Assembly (NCBI GenBank): GCA_012295275.1
Contig: CM022667.1
Coordinates: forward strand, 21,782,172-21,846,171
Reading direction: 5' to 3'
Source: Chrysomallon squamiferum
Lineage: Eukaryota > Mollusca > Gastropoda > Neomphalida > Peltospiridae
Length of the DNA: 64,000 nt
Shown here: piece after piece, positions 61,501 through 64,000 of the stretch
Numbering within the stretch: position 1 is the first letter of the stretch
Layout: each line of letters opens with the position of its first letter
Translations under genes and position numbers: made by a program
The notes under the pieces: model-generated
Databases searched by the model: none
Told to the model about the DNA's origin: nothing
What the model saw: only the letters and a program-made list of their open reading frames with translations

Positions 61501-62825
61501 CATTGTACATTCATCTTACACAACTTGGTGCTGAAACAAAGAAATGAAATAAGGCTCCAAAAATGATGACAAAAGACCACTTCAGTATATGAATGATAAT
61601 CTGCTTATTTTTATTTAATTGCTACTAATTTTTTTAATTATTTTATTTTATTTTTTTCAGAAATGTTTTCATTATTATTCTAGCTTTACTTTCTTATTAT
61701 AAATATATATTTTTTAAATAGTTTATAATTTTAATGTTTTAAATGCCAAATATTAATAAAATCAATCTAATTATTAGTTTACTGTCACATATAAATAACA
61801 ACCAATTTCTTGAATATTTATCTACCATACATGATACAGTCAGTATATATATATGGTGTCCTCGACATTATGGCAATAATATCATAAATAATTTTAAAAA
61901 TAAATTTTGACTTACAGCAACATGACATAAAATTCAAACATCACAGGCAAACTTGTGTGCAAGTGCGATGGAAAAATATGCTGTTACATGCTGTTTCATT
62001 TGTTTTTTTAATTACCTGTACAGTGTACTCAGTACTGTGTTCAGAATGTACAGTTTCACTGGGAATTGTGCTCGTTTTTCTGTCTTTTTATTACTGTTTC
62101 ATTTTTTTTGTCATTTTTCTGTACTATAATAATGTTCTCCCTTTCATTTTCTTAAGGCCTAGTCCTGTTTCTTGATATATATTATATATAGTACATACGT
62201 ATGACTTTAGGGTGTTTTACTTTTACATTTTTAGTTAAGTGACTTACTCACTTAGGCTATGGTAATTGCAACTTGCATAGAAAATCATCGATTCATAAGA
62301 ACTCCATAAAATGTTAAAATTACAAACCTTAAGATCATTCTGCAAACAGTTTAAAACTGCAAAGTTATTGCCCCGAATGCCTCGACTACAGAAGTGCTGT
62401 ACATCTTCCACACATTCAGGCGAATCGGCTATTCTGATGGGTTTCTGACTGCCCTGCAGGGGCTGTTGTTGCTGTTGTTTGAACTTATTAATTTGGGGGT
62501 GATGTACCGAATTGCCTCCGTGATCGTCCACAACTAAGCTGGGTGGCTGGTTTCTGCTGTTATAGTTCTTGGCACCTGTATTCTTTGGCTGATTCAAATG
62601 AAAATTTCTCACATCGGCTGCCTTGTCTGGAAATCGGTTTAAAGTATTCGCACCATTATTTGAATGAACATTCTTAAAATAAGGATTGTTGTTGGCATCT
62701 CTATTTTCCGGTATATTAGGTTTGTATGGTGGTGCACAAAATACGTTAGATATTGCAAAAAAGACAGTGAGCAATATTGTTGAAAAAGAAACGACACGTC
62801 GTCCGTACGCAGCCATTTTCTTCAT
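46344..62825 (-). CDS. GLG1: Golgi apparatus protein 1 / cysteine-rich FGF receptor (25 coding exons, 1,204 aa)
   Basis: Type I Golgi sialoglycoprotein (MG-160, ESL-1, CFR) that binds FGFs and affects their secretion. Exons: 62825-62328, 59989-59957, 58860-58774, 57420-57211, 56838-56593, 55979-55799, 55374-55157, 54763-54642, 54315-54214, 53977-53812, 53175-53029, 52168-52019, 51575-51462, 51094-51006, 50633-50519, 50382-50290, 49969-49898, 49772-49713, 49428-49302, 48982-48846, 48715-48614, 48332-48183, 47670-47550, 47109-47003, 46511-46344. All phases match; 3,615 nt including TGA. Layout: signal peptide (1 to about 31), low-complexity linker, tandem Cys-rich GLG1 repeats, one transmembrane helix and a 14-residue basic tail. 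Length matches vertebrate GLG1 (about 1,180-1,200). The exon 3 donor (GCT|GTGTGT) is the least certain junction. Confidence 0.97.
46868..46984. repeat. ~45-bp tandem repeat, three copies
   Basis: Three copies of a unit containing 'TATCAGAGAATAAA' and 'TTAATGTTAG.TACCTAACT' in GLG1 intron 24, starting about 20 bp inside the 5' splice site. Confidence 0.8.
47003..52168 (-). CDS. GLG1: GLG1 exons 12-24: Cys-rich repeats, C-terminal half
   Basis: Further repeats in the same pattern: CLQSVYEDLEKPCKSLI (exon 12), CQKSVMKYCRDKN (exon 14), YEVLACLSSHVRND (exon 15), CKNDIQKFCSQIPPGNAA (exon 16), VMECLKKHQRNLDNLC (exon 17), EILDCLKKHKNDQMFDNKC (exon 19), CEMDIAKFCAAIVD (exon 20), HYVCKQE (exon 21), CMKDIVKLCKDLSPGEG (exon 23) and MACLLSVMEQNPKQL (exon 24). 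Many introns lie at the same place within the repeat, after 'NAA|VMECL' or 'EGR|HMACL', as expected from repeat duplication. Confidence 0.94.
53029..59989 (-). CDS. GLG1: GLG1 exons 2-11: Cys-rich repeats, N-terminal half
   Basis: Successive repeats of ~60 residues with Cys spacing of the form C..D..KFC....G.....CL......L...C. Clear instances: SPQCQHLLWQYKFNLTKDIR (exons 2/3), ENCKDDIDATHCG (exon 4), SSQCKLQVLRVYELQ (exon 5), SKCKEDIMSYKCLQGPGP (exon 6), QCNEDIEKFCKGLEPGGN (exon 7), CQSVVETLCGHIHPGGS (exon 8), CKKDAKLLCNAKDRWHEP (exon 10) and CHNDLAKHCSD (exon 11). Exon 2 is only 33 nt. These lumenal repeats bind FGF and E-selectin in vertebrates. Confidence 0.94.
59990..62327. other. GLG1 intron 1 (no other gene seen)
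   Basis: The longest GLG1 intron, about 2.3 kb. AT-rich, with no exon, transposon ends or RNA gene that I can support. Splice sites are AAG|GTTTGT and TTTTGCAG|ACT. Confidence 0.75.
62328..62825 (-). CDS. GLG1: GLG1 exon 1: signal peptide, disordered linker, start of repeat 1
   Basis: 166 codons. The signal peptide is VSFSTILLTVFFAISNVFCA with likely cleavage near residue 31. An Asn/Pro/Gln-rich linker of about 100 residues with a five-Gln run follows, as in vertebrate GLG1, which also has a low-complexity N-terminal region. The first Cys-rich repeat opens ECVEDVQHFCSRGIRGNNFA, one of the best conserved stretches. Two ATGs (residues 1 and 4) are possible; I took the first. Confidence 0.93.
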
Positions 62826-63901
62826 CGTTCCTTCGTGATTTCTGCCGCTGAAGTAACTAGCACCAATAGAGGCTCAACTCATAAACACAATAAATTCCTT
62901 CTTTTCTATAAATTATGATTTCGTTGGCACATAGTTCTAAATTTTCTAATGGAAATAATTCGGCAGATAATTAAGTTATTAAAATTATTAATAACATTTT
63001 ATTTTTGATTCTCTATAGATATGAAAAGCAGTCCAATTTACAGGCTTTAAGTTTAAATTGTTATTATAATTATAAATTAATAAAATAAATTAACAAATAT
63101 TATAATTTGATTAATAGTTTAAAGAACAAACAAGTCACCAACTTATTTACGTAAAATGCAAGCATCTAAATATTATGTAAACAGCTGAGCTTATAATTCA
63201 TTTATTGTTGTTTTTAATTTCTCTATAGACATTTTTTAAAGATTTTAGAGACTTGTTTTATGAATATACTAATGATTTATTTAGTGTTTTGATTTTTTTA
63301 TACTAAAAATAGAATAATATAATAAAAACATTAATATAATAAATTATATTCATCTATTACGAACGTTTCGCATAAAGACAGAATGTTTCGAATTTGAATA
63401 ATCCGTAATCGACCGAGGTTTAACGAAAGCAATTATTTTAAGGGTAAACTACTCTGTTTGATTATGGGAAAAATAAGAATCTGGACATCGGCTGTCAAAA
63501 TATGGTTTTCAACACTATTAAATATAGATATTTGTTTGAATTATCAAATTAATCATTTTTATTAATTATAATAACTATGTATAATTTTAAAACGTTGTTT
63601 AAATCTTTATTATGAAGTTAGTGATTTTACAGAATTATTCTTGCTTCCTTGTTTACAAATCCCAAACTCGTCTCAAAGAGTCGGAATTTACTTGATATTG
63701 ATACTAGTATTGATACTTCAGAGTATCAGCAGTATATATATGGACGCTGTAACAGTTTAAATCAATTGATGTATTTTTAATGATAATAATAGTTTCACCA
63801 TTTTATACGTTTCAAGTTTAGAAAATATACAAAATGATGTCTTTTGGAGGTTAAACTGTATAATTATATATATATAATAATATATATATAATTTTTTCAA
63901 A

Positions 63902-63941
<40 letters not shown>

Positions 63942-64000
63942 AACAGGGTTTTTTACTGCCAGTCATTGTCATATAAATTAACATTCGGATATAGATAAAA
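62826..64000. other. GLG1 upstream flank
   Basis: Presumed 5' UTR and promoter next to 62826. An ATTGG (CCAAT box on the opposite strand) occurs about 35 bp upstream of the start codon. The rest is AT-rich with a TA run near 63868 and a CA run at 63903-63938; no gene is seen. Confidence 0.5.
63903..63938. repeat. (AC)n microsatellite
   Basis: About 18 AC units near the end of the window. Confidence 0.93.

Noticed and set aside
1-64000. tRNA, rRNA or other structured RNA genes
   Set aside because: I saw no cloverleaf with A and B boxes and no rRNA-like segment. A covariance-model scan would be needed to exclude small ncRNAs.

Overview
The window is AT-rich eukaryotic genomic DNA: intron-rich genes, GT/AG splice sites, dense microsatellites and minisatellites, and DNA-transposon debris. 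The protein families, one PLC-gamma with metazoan domain order and one GLG1, place it in an animal. The AT-rich, tandem-repeat-heavy, long-intron character suggests a lophotrochozoan, perhaps a mollusc such as a cephalopod; that last step is inference. I see no prokaryotic, viral or CRISPR features.

Three protein-coding genes lie head-to-tail on the minus strand and all three can be read through. (1) 3467-10259: an 8-exon gene for a predicted 538-residue nuclear protein with a divergent SOX/MATA-type HMG box followed by a C-terminal CW-type zinc finger. I do not recognise this pairing as a named family, and it is the most interesting item here. (2) 16820-39166: phospholipase C gamma, 33 coding exons, 1,229 residues, with the order PH, EF-like region, X box, split PH enclosing two SH2 domains and an SH3, Y box, C2 and a charged helical tail. 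(3) 46344-62825: GLG1 (Golgi apparatus protein 1 / MG-160 / ESL-1 / cysteine-rich FGF receptor), 25 coding exons, 1,204 residues, with signal peptide, tandem Cys-rich repeats, one transmembrane segment and a short basic tail. Every exon junction keeps frame and each total length is a multiple of three, which supports the models strongly.

Layout: 1-3466 is downstream, repeat-bearing and geneless. 3467-10259 is the HMG-CW gene, with a 667-bp Tigger/pogo deletion derivative in intron 4. 10260-16819 is intergenic plus PLC-gamma 3' sequence and holds a decayed Tigger-like element with a PHD-like tail. 16820-39166 is PLC-gamma, several of whose introns are largely tandem arrays that abut splice sites. 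39167-46343 holds the PLC-gamma promoter side and probably a long GLG1 3' UTR. 46344-62825 is GLG1, and 62826-64000 is its upstream flank.

The genes do not form an evident functional module: one is a chromatin/DNA-binding factor, one a receptor-tyrosine-kinase effector and one a Golgi FGF-binding glycoprotein. GLG1 and PLC-gamma both touch FGF/RTK signalling, but their neighbourhood is better explained by chromosomal linkage.
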